From: a virus
Length of the DNA stretch: 54,978 nucleotides
Strand: one strand, 5' to 3'
Virus record (IMG/VR): IMGVR_UViG_3300048839_001570
Location: 1-54,978 of that record
The notes beneath the pieces were generated by a model that was not told the DNA's origin, ran no database searches, and saw only the letters and a list, made by a program, of their open reading frames with translations. Made by a program: the position numbers and the translations under genes. Positions 5,791-13,103 of this stretch are shown here, piece by piece; within the stretch, counting starts at the first letter, position 1; each line of letters opens with the position of its first letter.

Positions 5791-8778
5791 CTACGGAGCC
5801 AGGGCAATCGTGAACGCGACCCACGTATCCGTCGCCATCGTGCCGAAGGCGGCCGGGTCGTAGGTCGCCACCTCGTCGAACCGCATCGCCGCCGCCACGC
5901 TCGCGCCGCCGGTCCCGGCCGCAACCTGCGGGTAGAAGTCGTAGCAGCCGATTGGCCCGGCGCCCGGGACCGCCGTGCTGTCCGCCCCCATCACCGCGAG
6001 CCAGAGGTACTTCGCGCTGCCGCCCGAGGGCGAGAAGCTGGGGGCGTTGGCGGTCGTGCTCGATCCCGTCGCGGACGTGCTGACCTGGATGGAAGACGCG
6101 CCGTGGAAGCTCATGGCGATGTGCGACGACTGCTCCGAGGCCGAGGTCGTCAGGGTGAGCGTGTCGCCCTCCTCCGCGATCTTCGAGACGATGGTGAGCC
6201 GGTTGTTGGAGCCGTTCGCTGCGCTCGCGTTGATGGTCCAGCCCGAGGAAGACGCCCCGGTGTTGATCGAAACCGTCGCACTGCCGTCGCTGGAGAGCCC
6301 GATTACCATGAGTTCCCCGGGCACGATGAGCGGCAGCGTGATCGGGTGCGACGTGGTGTTCGAGGCCCCGGTGCGCCCGCGCGCCATCTCGCGCAAGCTC
6401 GGGAAGCCGTACATGTTCGGCATCCGCATCCAGCGCGGCTCGACCGTCGAGAAGGTCGTATTCGGCGTGTAGACCGACGGGCCGTCGTCCTCGAAGGCCG
6501 CCGGGTCCGAGACGAAGTAGCCTGGCGCATCCATCCCGCTCAGGTAGCGGTTGTTGATGACGTCGTTCCCGACCGTCGTCTCGTTCCAGTAATCGCTGTC
6601 GCCGTCGTAGAATTCGTGCGAGCTTTCGCAGACCGGGGCGGGCACGCCGAAGCGGTAGTAGTTCGTATCCCCGGTGTGGAAGACGATGTTTTCCTCGACC
6701 AGCACCTCGTCCGCGTTGTCGAGATAGATCTGGATCGAATAGTTATCCCACACGATGTTTTCGCGCGCGGTCGTGCCGGTGGTGGAGAGGATGCCGATCC
6801 CCTCGCCCCAATTCTCGTGCACGAGGTTCTTCTCGATCAGGCTGTCGCCGCGGAAGTCGCCGAAGATGCCCCGGCCCCACCCGCTCTGCCCGACCGCGCC
6901 GGCCGTCCAGTCCGCGTTCCGGTTCTCGACCGTGTTGTGGTGGATCCGGTTGTAGCGGACCGTCCAGCCCGCGCCGCGGGTCTGTCCGCCGCCGGTCGAG
7001 TAGTCCATGGAGAAGGCGCCGTCGAGGAAGTAGCAGAACTCGTTCCCCTCCACGACGAGGTTCTGGGCATTGTCGCCGTAGAAGCCGAAGCGACAGCCGC
7101 CGTCGTCGATGAACTTGAAACCGCGGATTTCGATGTTGTCGGCGGTGCGGAGCTGGAGCATGTCCGCGCCGGTCAGGCTGCGCGCGTCGAACGTCACCTG
7201 TTCGCCCGGGTAGGCGATCACCTTGGTCTTGTTCGATGAGTTGGAGCCCGACCATCCGCTGATCGACTGCGCGCTCGTGTAGGTGCCCTTGCGGACCGCC
7301 ACCACGTCGCCGGCCGAGACGGAGGTTCCCGAGAACGCGGCGTCGCTCGAGACGGTCTTGTTCACCGCGTAGACGCAGACGGGGATCGTCACGCTGTCCG
7401 AGCCGAGCCCGTTTTCGGCCGTGACGGTGATGGTGGTCCAGTCGAAGGCGCTCGTGGTGGGCACCGAGACGACGCCCGTAGACGAGTTGATCGTGATGCC
7501 GGTGGAGCCGACGCCAGAGACGGAGAACTCCAGCTCGTCGCCGTCGAACATCGAGGCCGTGGCGAAGGTCTGCGTGCCCATGCCGGTCACGTAGTAGACC
7601 GCGGGCATGTAGGAGAGGTAGGCCGCGGGCGCCTCGGTCGCGCCGACCTGGTACGGCGTCTGGTTGAACTCGGAAATGTCGAAGGTGCCGTCTGTCGAGA
7701 GCCAATCGCCGCAGGTAATGTTCACGTACATGTCGGTGATCGCGAAGCTGATCGCCGTCGTGCTCGCGTAGTTGGTCCAGTTCTCGCCGTCCGTGGACCA
7801 GTCCATGTAGACCGTCCCGTTGTCCTCGTGGATGCGCTGGTAGGCATGGGTCGCCGGGGCGTAGGTGACGTTCTTGCGGAGCTGCGTGTTGACGCCGCCG
7901 ATCTGGTAGTCCGCAATGAGCGTTCCGTCGTCGATGCCGAAGCGGATGCGGTCGGCGCCGCTCGTGCCCTGCCGCTCTAGCGAGATGATGCCGTTCTTGC
8001 TCTCCAGCGCGTTCGTGCGTGTGAAGCCGAAGCGCCAGGCAACGACCGAGTTGGTCAGGTCCCATGTGCTCACAGCCGAAGCCATGCCGCCGGCATAGTC
8101 GTTCCGGCAGGGAATTTTCGCGATGCCGCCCGAGACGGTGACGGTGCCCGTGTAGCCGCTCGTGCTCCATTTCGCGCCGTCAAGGCTCGAGCCGGGGAAC
8201 AGGTCGGTGAAGTTCTGGAAGGCGTCGGCGGGGATCTCGGGGGCGGCCTCGGCGGAGATCGTGGGCGCCTGCGCCGCGATGGCGAGCGCCGCGGCGGGAA
8301 CCTGTACGCTGCCGCCCGTAGCAACGGCGGGCACGGGAGCGGCTACGGCGAGCGAGGCAACCGGGACCTGTACGCTGCCGCCCGTCGCGATCGCGGGAAG
8401 CGGAGCAGCGATGGCGAGAGCTGCGACCGGAACCTGCGCGCTTGCGCCAGTCGCCACCGCAGGTGACGGAGCGGCAACGGTGAGGGCGGCCGTGGGAACG
8501 GCGATGTCCGCCGGCGCGACGGGCCGGAGAGCGATCACCTGGCCGGTGCCGTCGTCGAACTCATAGTCGACGCCGTTCGTCAGGGCGACGGTAGGCCCCG
8601 TGGACCTGAACCAGTCCGACGAGCCGACCTCCCGGTAGAAGATCGCCCGCGGCTGCACGCCGTCGTCGAACTCGTAGGTCTCGCCGGCGTCGAGCCCGGA
8701 GATCTGGAACGGCGCCTCGCCGACAACCCTCAGCCACGGGCCGGCGCTGCCCTGCACCCGGTAGAAGACACTACGCAT
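5791..8778 (-). CDS. Tailspike with parallel beta-helix, probable receptor-binding or depolymerase protein
   Basis: 995 residues. Two N-terminal copies of a roughly 40-residue module (YRVQGS..YEFDDG and YREVGS..YEFDDG) are followed by four Ala/Val/Pro-rich repeats of about 22 residues (residues ~95-185), a lectin-like region, an Ig/cadherin-like domain and a right-handed beta-helix with repeated N-I-V/N-E-F/N-R-I turns (~520-740), then a beta-rich C-terminal domain. Such helices in phage tails often bind or cleave surface polysaccharide; no catalytic residues can be assigned. Last late gene of the prophage. Confidence 0.75.
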   Translation of the reverse strand: MRSVFYRVQGSAGPWLRVVGEAPFQISGLDAGETYEFDDGVQPRAIFYREVGSSDWFRSTGPTVALTNGVDYEFDDGTGQVIALRPVAPADIAVPTAALTVAAPSPAVATGASAQVPVAALAIAAPLPAIATGGSVQVPVASLAVAAPVPAVATGGSVQVPAAALAIAAQAPTISAEAAPEIPADAFQNFTDLFPGSSLDGAKWSTSGYTGTVTVSGGIAKIPCRNDYAGGMASAVSTWDLTNSVVAWRFGFTRTNALESKNGIISLERQGTSGADRIRFGIDDGTLIADYQIGGVNTQLRKNVTYAPATHAYQRIHEDNGTVYMDWSTDGENWTNYASTTAISFAITDMYVNITCGDWLSTDGTFDISEFNQTPYQVGATEAPAAYLSYMPAVYYVTGMGTQTFATASMFDGDELEFSVSGVGSTGITINSSTGVVSVPTTSAFDWTTITVTAENGLGSDSVTIPVCVYAVNKTVSSDAAFSGTSVSAGDVVAVRKGTYTSAQSISGWSGSNSSNKTKVIAYPGEQVTFDARSLTGADMLQLRTADNIEIRGFKFIDDGGCRFGFYGDNAQNLVVEGNEFCYFLDGAFSMDYSTGGGQTRGAGWTVRYNRIHHNTVENRNADWTAGAVGQSGWGRGIFGDFRGDSLIEKNLVHENWGEGIGILSTTGTTARENIVWDNYSIQIYLDNADEVLVEENIVFHTGDTNYYRFGVPAPVCESSHEFYDGDSDYWNETTVGNDVINNRYLSGMDAPGYFVSDPAAFEDDGPSVYTPNTTFSTVEPRWMRMPNMYGFPSLREMARGRTGASNTTSHPITLPLIVPGELMVIGLSSDGSATVSINTGASSSGWTINASAANGSNNRLTIVSKIAEEGDTLTLTTSASEQSSHIAMSFHGASSIQVSTSATGSSTTANAPSFSPSGGSAKYLWLAVMGADSTAVPGAGPIGCYDFYPQVAAGTGGASVAAAMRFDEVATYDPAAFGTMATDTWVAFTIALAP

Positions 8779-9013
8779 CGAGGATTTTCCGATCTTCGCG
8801 CCAGACGCGGCGGCAGTGGTTCCGGTCGCCGCGGTGGCGGCGGAAGTGGCTGTCGACGATGAGCCAGAGGAACAGCCACTTGATGTCGCGCGGGCGCCTC
8901 AGGAACGCCCAGCGCATGCGGTAGCAGCGCGAGGAGAAGCGCTCCCGCGGGTCGCCGCCGAAGAAGGCGTTGAGGGTCCGCGAGAGATCGTCCCCCGCCT
9001 CCGGCGGAATCAC
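8771..9013 (-). CDS. Small Arg-rich protein, unknown
   Basis: 80 residues from a GTG that overlaps the upstream stop (GTGA); it overlaps the tailspike start by 8 bases. Very basic and aromatic (RCYRMRWAFLRRPRDIKWLF) with one short hydrophobic stretch. No family recognised; its place suggests a lysis or tail accessory role. Confidence 0.6.
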   Translation of the reverse strand: MIPPEAGDDLSRTLNAFFGGDPRERFSSRCYRMRWAFLRRPRDIKWLFLWLIVDSHFRRHRGDRNHCRRVWREDRKILDA

Positions 9014-9168
9014 AGGTCGTGCTCTCCGCACGTGAAGCCGCGAAGGTGGGCGGCGGCGCCGGTGGCGTCCTGCGCCACACCCTCGGCGACGTAGGCCACG
9101 ATGCAGTTCACGTCCTGGTCGGCGCAGCCCGCGAGGAGCAGCACCGCTAGGAGCGCGGCGCGTCTCAC
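9010..9168 (-). CDS. Small lipoprotein (52 aa)
   Basis: Signal peptide RRAALLAVLLLAGC with a lipobox LAGC, leaving about 37 mature residues with three Cys including the lipidated one. GTG start in a GTGA overlap with the previous gene. Two consecutive lipoproteins next to the lysis genes suggest an outer-membrane spanin-like role (inference). Confidence 0.65.
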   Translation of the reverse strand: MRRAALLAVLLLAGCADQDVNCIVAYVAEGVAQDATGAAAHLRGFTCGEHDL

Positions 9169-9437
9169 GCTTCTTCGGGCGCTTCGGCCGGCGGCACGCA
9201 CAGCTTGGGATCGAGACCGGTCTCGAGCATCCGCGCCTCGGCCGCGGCGACGAACTGAGGCGCGACCATCTTGGCGGTGAGGTAGATCCCGCACTGCTGT
9301 GCGTCGGTGAGACCGGTCATCGTCTCGATCTGGGCCTGCAGCTGATCGACGGCGGCGTCCTCGTCGATGACGGCGCCCCAGTCGACGCCGCACGCGCCGA
9401 GGAGGAGGGCGAGCGGGAGCAGTGCGTACTTGCGCAT
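9165..9437 (-). CDS. Lipoprotein (90 aa) in lysis cluster
   Basis: Starts MRKYALLPLALLLGAC, a classic lipoprotein signal with lipobox LGAC. The mature part begins with an acidic helical stretch (VIDEDAAVDQLQAQIE) and carries two further Cys. Possible spanin subunit by position; there is no direct evidence for that role. Confidence 0.7.
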   Translation of the reverse strand: MRKYALLPLALLLGACGVDWGAVIDEDAAVDQLQAQIETMTGLTDAQQCGIYLTAKMVAPQFVAAAEARMLETGLDPKLCVPPAEAPEEA

Positions 9438-9478
9438 TGGTTCAGTCCTCGCAGTGGTGGGGGGTGGGGTTTGGCGCT

Positions 9479-9895
9479 TCAGCCCTGCGCCGGGGTCGTC
9501 TCGGAAAGTGGCATGATGCCGCCCGACATCATGCCCGACGGCGCGCGCGGCTCGGCCGGGGGCACGGGCCTTGCCTCGGCCTCCATCGCCCTGCGGACGT
9601 CTTCCTGCGCCTGCTGGACGATGTTGCGCATCTCCTCCTCGGAGTAGGTACCGCTGTTGCCGGTGAGCAGGACCAGGAGCGCGGTGAAGAGGCCGCCGAC
9701 CATGGCCGCGATTGCGCCGGCGATCATCTCGGGGCTCGGGGGCGGGAACACTCCCACGCCGGTCGCGGCGTCGACCGTCGCGACCGCCACGCCCCAGAGG
9801 ACGAGCGTGACGGCGGCCGTCGACATCGTGGCGCCGAGCAGCGCGTTCCAGAACTTCTCGTAGCCGCGGGCGGCGTTCACGAACCGCGAGATCAT
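9479..9895 (-). CDS. Holin-like two-TM membrane protein
   Basis: 138 residues with two hydrophobic helices (residues about 20-42 and 57-80) separated by a short Pro-rich loop, followed by a charged C-terminal tail with EEEMRNIVQQAQEDVRR. This topology and the position just downstream of the amidase fit a phage holin that permeabilises the inner membrane. No named holin family could be confirmed. Confidence 0.65.
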   Translation of the reverse strand: MISRFVNAARGYEKFWNALLGATMSTAAVTLVLWGVAVATVDAATGVGVFPPPSPEMIAGAIAAMVGGLFTALLVLLTGNSGTYSEEEMRNIVQQAQEDVRRAMEAEARPVPPAEPRAPSGMMSGGIMPLSETTPAQG

Positions 9896-9975
9896 CGGCC
9901 GGTCTCCTGCAGGACGAGCCGCCACCAGGCGGCCCAGGGGTTGTGGGTGAGGGCGTAGGCCCACACGGCGATCAC
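9892..9975 (-). CDS. Tiny hydrophobic ORF (27 aa) between amidase and holin-like gene
   Basis: GTG start in a GTGA overlap with the amidase stop, and its own TGA overlaps the ATG of the holin-like gene. Sequence is Trp-rich and amphipathic (VWAYALTHNPWAAWWRLVLQ). The exact fit between two coupled genes argues that it is translated, either as a membrane microprotein or simply as a coupling leader. Confidence 0.45.
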   Translation of the reverse strand: MIAVWAYALTHNPWAAWWRLVLQETGR

Positions 9976-10817
9976 GCGAGCGCCTCGATCTCGGCCGCTA
10001 GGCGGCGCAGGTCGGAGGCGATGCGCCGCGCGGGCGACGGCGTCGTGGGCGCGTGAGGCGGCGGGCCGTCGACGATGTCGACGTGGTCGCCGTGCACCCA
10101 GACGGTGAAGCCCGCCGGGGTCTCGACCCGCAGCCATGCGCCGTCGTGGCCGACGACCTCGAGGGAGGTCCCGCGCGGAATCGTGCCCACGATCTCGCCG
10201 CCGGGTGCCCTACGGGCGTTGAGCAGCGCGGGCCTGACGGTAGCGATGGCGCCGGCCGGCACCGGTGCGTTCGGGTTGCTGGTCACTGGCTGGGGTTCGG
10301 TCACGACGACGCCTCCGATCTGGGCCCGGATCCAGTCCCCGACGGCGTGCGCGCCGACCAGGTCGGGACGGAAGGGCAGGATGGTGAAGTCCCACTTCGC
10401 CCGCTGCGGCACGCCGAGCGTGCTCTCGACCTCCGCGTGCGACAGGGTGGTGCTGCGGCTGATCGGGATCTCGTAGCGCTCGCTCAGAACCCGGGTGAGC
10501 AGGCAGAGCGCCTCGACCTGCCGCTCGAGCATGGGCCACCGTCCGAGGTCGAGCGGGCGTTCCCGCGCGCCGCCCATGCAGCACAGCGCGACGCTGATCG
10601 CGTCGGTGTTGGCGTTGAGGGTGTGGGCGGAATAGCCGGGCTTGAGCGTCCCGCTGTTGGCGGCGATCGAAGGAATGCCGCGAACGAATTCACCCTCTCC
10701 CGTGGTCAGCAGGTGGTAGGCGCGGAGATCCGTGGCGTTGGGGACATAGGCCCCAGCGTTCCAGTGCCAATGGATCCGGCGAATGGGCACTCGCGGCGTC
10801 CATTCCGAGGGGATCAT
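9972..10817 (-). CDS. Endolysin: N-acetylmuramoyl-L-alanine amidase with SH3-like domain
   Basis: 281 residues. The N-terminal part has an amidase_2/PGRP pattern: HWHWNAG (residues 17-23) supplies a zinc-ligand region, and SHAEVES near 127 a second; NTDAISVALCCMG is the core strand. Residues about 195-255 form a bacterial SH3-type wall-binding domain (ARRAPGGEIVGTIPRGTSLEVV). It cleaves the amide bond between MurNAc and the stem peptide. No signal peptide is seen, so release needs the holin. Confidence 0.88.
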   Translation of the reverse strand: MIPSEWTPRVPIRRIHWHWNAGAYVPNATDLRAYHLLTTGEGEFVRGIPSIAANSGTLKPGYSAHTLNANTDAISVALCCMGGARERPLDLGRWPMLERQVEALCLLTRVLSERYEIPISRSTTLSHAEVESTLGVPQRAKWDFTILPFRPDLVGAHAVGDWIRAQIGGVVVTEPQPVTSNPNAPVPAGAIATVRPALLNARRAPGGEIVGTIPRGTSLEVVGHDGAWLRVETPAGFTVWVHGDHVDIVDGPPPHAPTTPSPARRIASDLRRLAAEIEALA

Positions 10818-11002
10818 CGCAAGGGCCTCGTCTCGATCGAGTCGGACCGCACCACGACGTGGAACGCGCCGGTGAGGTAGTCGCCGGGCGGCAGGTACGG
10901 GAGCGGCGCCGGGGGACGAGGCGGCCTGATCCTGTCCCAGACCGCGCGGCAGGCGAGCGACAGGATGACCGCCGAGACGATCACGACGATGTCGTCGCTC
11001 AT
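10814..11002 (-). CDS. Small N-terminally anchored membrane protein
   Basis: 62 residues: one N-terminal TM helix (IVVIVSAVILSLACRAVW) followed by a Pro-rich, basic stretch. ATGA overlaps at both ends tie it to the endolysin gene. Lysis-associated by context; a type II-like inner-membrane spanin or antiholin is conceivable. Confidence 0.55.
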   Translation of the reverse strand: MSDDIVVIVSAVILSLACRAVWDRIRPPRPPAPLPYLPPGDYLTGAFHVVVRSDSIETRPLR

Positions 11003-11463
11003 CCGGGCACCGGGGGATGGATGGTGAACACGTTGCTCTCGACGGAGGTGCGAAGGGTTACGCCGAACCAGAGGTGGACCCGCCACTCCGTCGTCATCCG
11101 GTACTGGCCGGGCTGCCACGGGCAGTCCGCGTTCGGCGGGATCTCGAGCCACCAGCTCATGTCGCTGTCCGGCGGCACCTGGTTCCCGGGATCGTAGATG
11201 AATGGCTCCGGGGAGCTGCGGCGGCAGAAGGCGGTGAAGCCGGTCGGCTCGGCCTTGCGCACGTAGGCGACCCACTCGCCCCGGAACGGCCGATGGATGG
11301 TGCGGTCGGGGATGACGCGCAGCTCTCCGCCCACCTGCCCGTCCTCGACCACGACACCCCGCACCTCGATCCACCAGCGGGTGGGAAGGAGGGCGGAGAG
11401 CGCCGACGGCAGGACGAGCTGCGAGATGACGAGCGCGGCGGCGATGAAGAGCAGAGTGCGCAT
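10999..11463 (-). CDS. Exported or membrane-anchored protein, unknown
   Basis: 154 residues with an N-terminal hydrophobic signal or anchor (LLFIAAALVISQLVLPS), then a beta-rich domain with many Trp/Tyr (VEVRGVVVEDG, TTEWRVHLWFG). No family recognised. Sits inside the lysis/tail-end cluster with a TGATG junction to the gene upstream. Confidence 0.6.
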   Translation of the reverse strand: MRTLLFIAAALVISQLVLPSALSALLPTRWWIEVRGVVVEDGQVGGELRVIPDRTIHRPFRGEWVAYVRKAEPTGFTAFCRRSSPEPFIYDPGNQVPPDSDMSWWLEIPPNADCPWQPGQYRMTTEWRVHLWFGVTLRTSVESNVFTIHPPVPG

Positions 11464-11735
11464 CACTGGGACAGCCGCTCGGCCAGCCAGGGGAGGAGGT
11501 CCCGCAGGGCGAACACCGCGGCCGTGATCAGCACGATCCATGCGAGTTGTTCCTTGATCAGCGATCGCGCCGTCGACCACCACTCGTTGCGCTTGGTCAT
11601 CGTCGTGAGCGCGGCATGAAATTCCTCGGCGTTCCGGGGACTGCCGAGGAGCTTTAGGAGACGCTCCAGGTCTTCGGGCGTGCACCAGCGGCGCAGCACC
11701 TCGAGGTAGCGATCCGTGTCTTTGTCCTCGGCCAC
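11463..11735 (-). CDS. Small C-tail-anchored protein, unknown
   Basis: 90 residues from GTG at 11735 (GAGG 6 bases upstream): a charged helical N-terminus (TDRYLEVLRRWCTPEDLERL) and a single C-terminal TM helix (IVLITAAVFALRDLLPWL). Could be a holin or antiholin candidate; undecided. Confidence 0.5.
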   Translation of the reverse strand: MAEDKDTDRYLEVLRRWCTPEDLERLLKLLGSPRNAEEFHAALTTMTKRNEWWSTARSLIKEQLAWIVLITAAVFALRDLLPWLAERLSQ

Positions 11736-11859
11736 TCGCCTCGTCTCCGATCCGAATGCGTATTGCGAGCATGGCCGGGCGGCAGATGCGCCCGCGGATG
11801 GAGAAGCCGGGGGCGCACCGGTCGACCCCGGCCAGAAAACGTGTGGTGGGCGGCGGGCC

Positions 11860-12195
11860 TCAGCGACGGCGTGCGATGCCGCGCACCAGGCCCGCCGCAA
11901 TGAGCGGGGCGACGGCGATCGCCGCGTCCGGAACCGCGGCCATGGCGGCCCCGCCGTAGACGAAGCTCCAGTCCTCGGCCGCGTCGTCGATCGACTGCCG
12001 GCCACGGCCGAGGACGGCCTGGACGCCCTCCCAGGCAGCGTAGGCGACGGCGAGCGCGAGCAGGACCGAGAGGCCCGATCCGAGCGCATGGACGACGAGC
12101 CACCCGAGCGCCGCGTGCGCGACCTGGTTGGCAGCATAGGCCCAGGGCCGACCCGCGTAGGCGTCAGCCGCGAGGAGCCAGGCGAGCACGCTCAC
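11860..12195 (-). CDS. Small polytopic membrane protein
   Basis: 111 residues, Ala-rich, with about three hydrophobic segments and a basic end (LVRGIARRR). ATGA overlap with the fibre accessory gene. The 124 bases between it and the next start (11736-11859) hold no convincing gene. Confidence 0.6.
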   Translation of the reverse strand: MSVLAWLLAADAYAGRPWAYAANQVAHAALGWLVVHALGSGLSVLLALAVAYAAWEGVQAVLGRGRQSIDDAAEDWSFVYGGAAMAAVPDAAIAVAPLIAAGLVRGIARRR

Positions 12196-13103
12196 ACCTG
12201 CGAGTAGGCTGCGAAGAAGGCCCGCAGCTGGGCCTCGCTGAGGCTCTGCGTCGCGGCGAGCAGCGGCACCAGCGGGTGATCGATCTCGACGAGCGTCATC
12301 GTTGCCCAGGTGATGCGCGCGGGGTTGCGCTGGGCCTCGGGCAGCGTCTGGATGACCGCCTCCACCGCCGCTGGAACCGCGCCCGTCTGCGCCGCTGCCA
12401 GCGCCTCCTCGGCCGTGATGTAGCCCATGCCGCCGTCGACCTCGGGCCCGAGCCCGATGAGGAGCTGGCGGCGCGTGATCGGCGGGACCTCATCCTGTTC
12501 CGGCATGAACAGCCCCTCGGGACTCACGTCGGTCCACCCGGCCCCGCCCGGAGGGGCTTGCCAGTTGTCGGCCACGTCGCTGCGCCACAGGCCGAGGCCC
12601 GCGCCTTCGCCATGCCTGACGATCGCGCCAGGCCCCCACCCCTGCCCCGGCGCGCGCTGGCTCCATGCCGGGTACAGGGAAGCGTCCTGCGCCAGCGGCT
12701 CGGGCGCAGGTGGCGTCTCGGACGCGGTGATCCAGGCCGCGATCATCGCGGGCAACCCGGGAGCGCCTGCGACGCCGCCCGCCGCAGCCACGATGTGATC
12801 GAACCGCGTCAGCCCCGCTGCCATCGCGGCATAGGCCGCCTCGGCGGAACCGGCGCTTGCGTGGGCCGCGAGTGCCGCGTCGAGGCCGCTGGCGGCACGG
12901 AAGCCCGCCACCTGGTCGGCGTCGAGCTCGAGCGGCAGCGCGTCCAGGACCGAAGCCGTCGACGGCGACACGGGCGGGGCGATGCGGACGGTGGCTCCAT
13001 CTGTGCGCACCCGGAGGTGACCGTCACCGAGAACGGCGAAGGCTGAATCTCCACCGAGGACGAACACGTCGTCGTCCCACGCTCCGACGATGAACCAGCG
13101 CAT
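12192..13103 (-). CDS. Tail fibre accessory protein
   Basis: 303 residues. The N-terminus is short beta strands; the middle contains a carbohydrate-module-like stretch (LYPAWSQRAPGQGWGPG) and the C-terminal ~90 residues (ITRRQLLIGLGP, YITAEEALAAAQTGAVP, ending in a helical pair) match a module I know from the ends of alphaproteobacterial phage fibre proteins. It is probably part of, or an assembly factor for, the tail-end fibre. Confidence 0.6.
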   Translation of the reverse strand: MRWFIVGAWDDDVFVLGGDSAFAVLGDGHLRVRTDGATVRIAPPVSPSTASVLDALPLELDADQVAGFRAASGLDAALAAHASAGSAEAAYAAMAAGLTRFDHIVAAAGGVAGAPGLPAMIAAWITASETPPAPEPLAQDASLYPAWSQRAPGQGWGPGAIVRHGEGAGLGLWRSDVADNWQAPPGGAGWTDVSPEGLFMPEQDEVPPITRRQLLIGLGPEVDGGMGYITAEEALAAAQTGAVPAAVEAVIQTLPEAQRNPARITWATMTLVEIDHPLVPLLAATQSLSEAQLRAFFAAYSQV

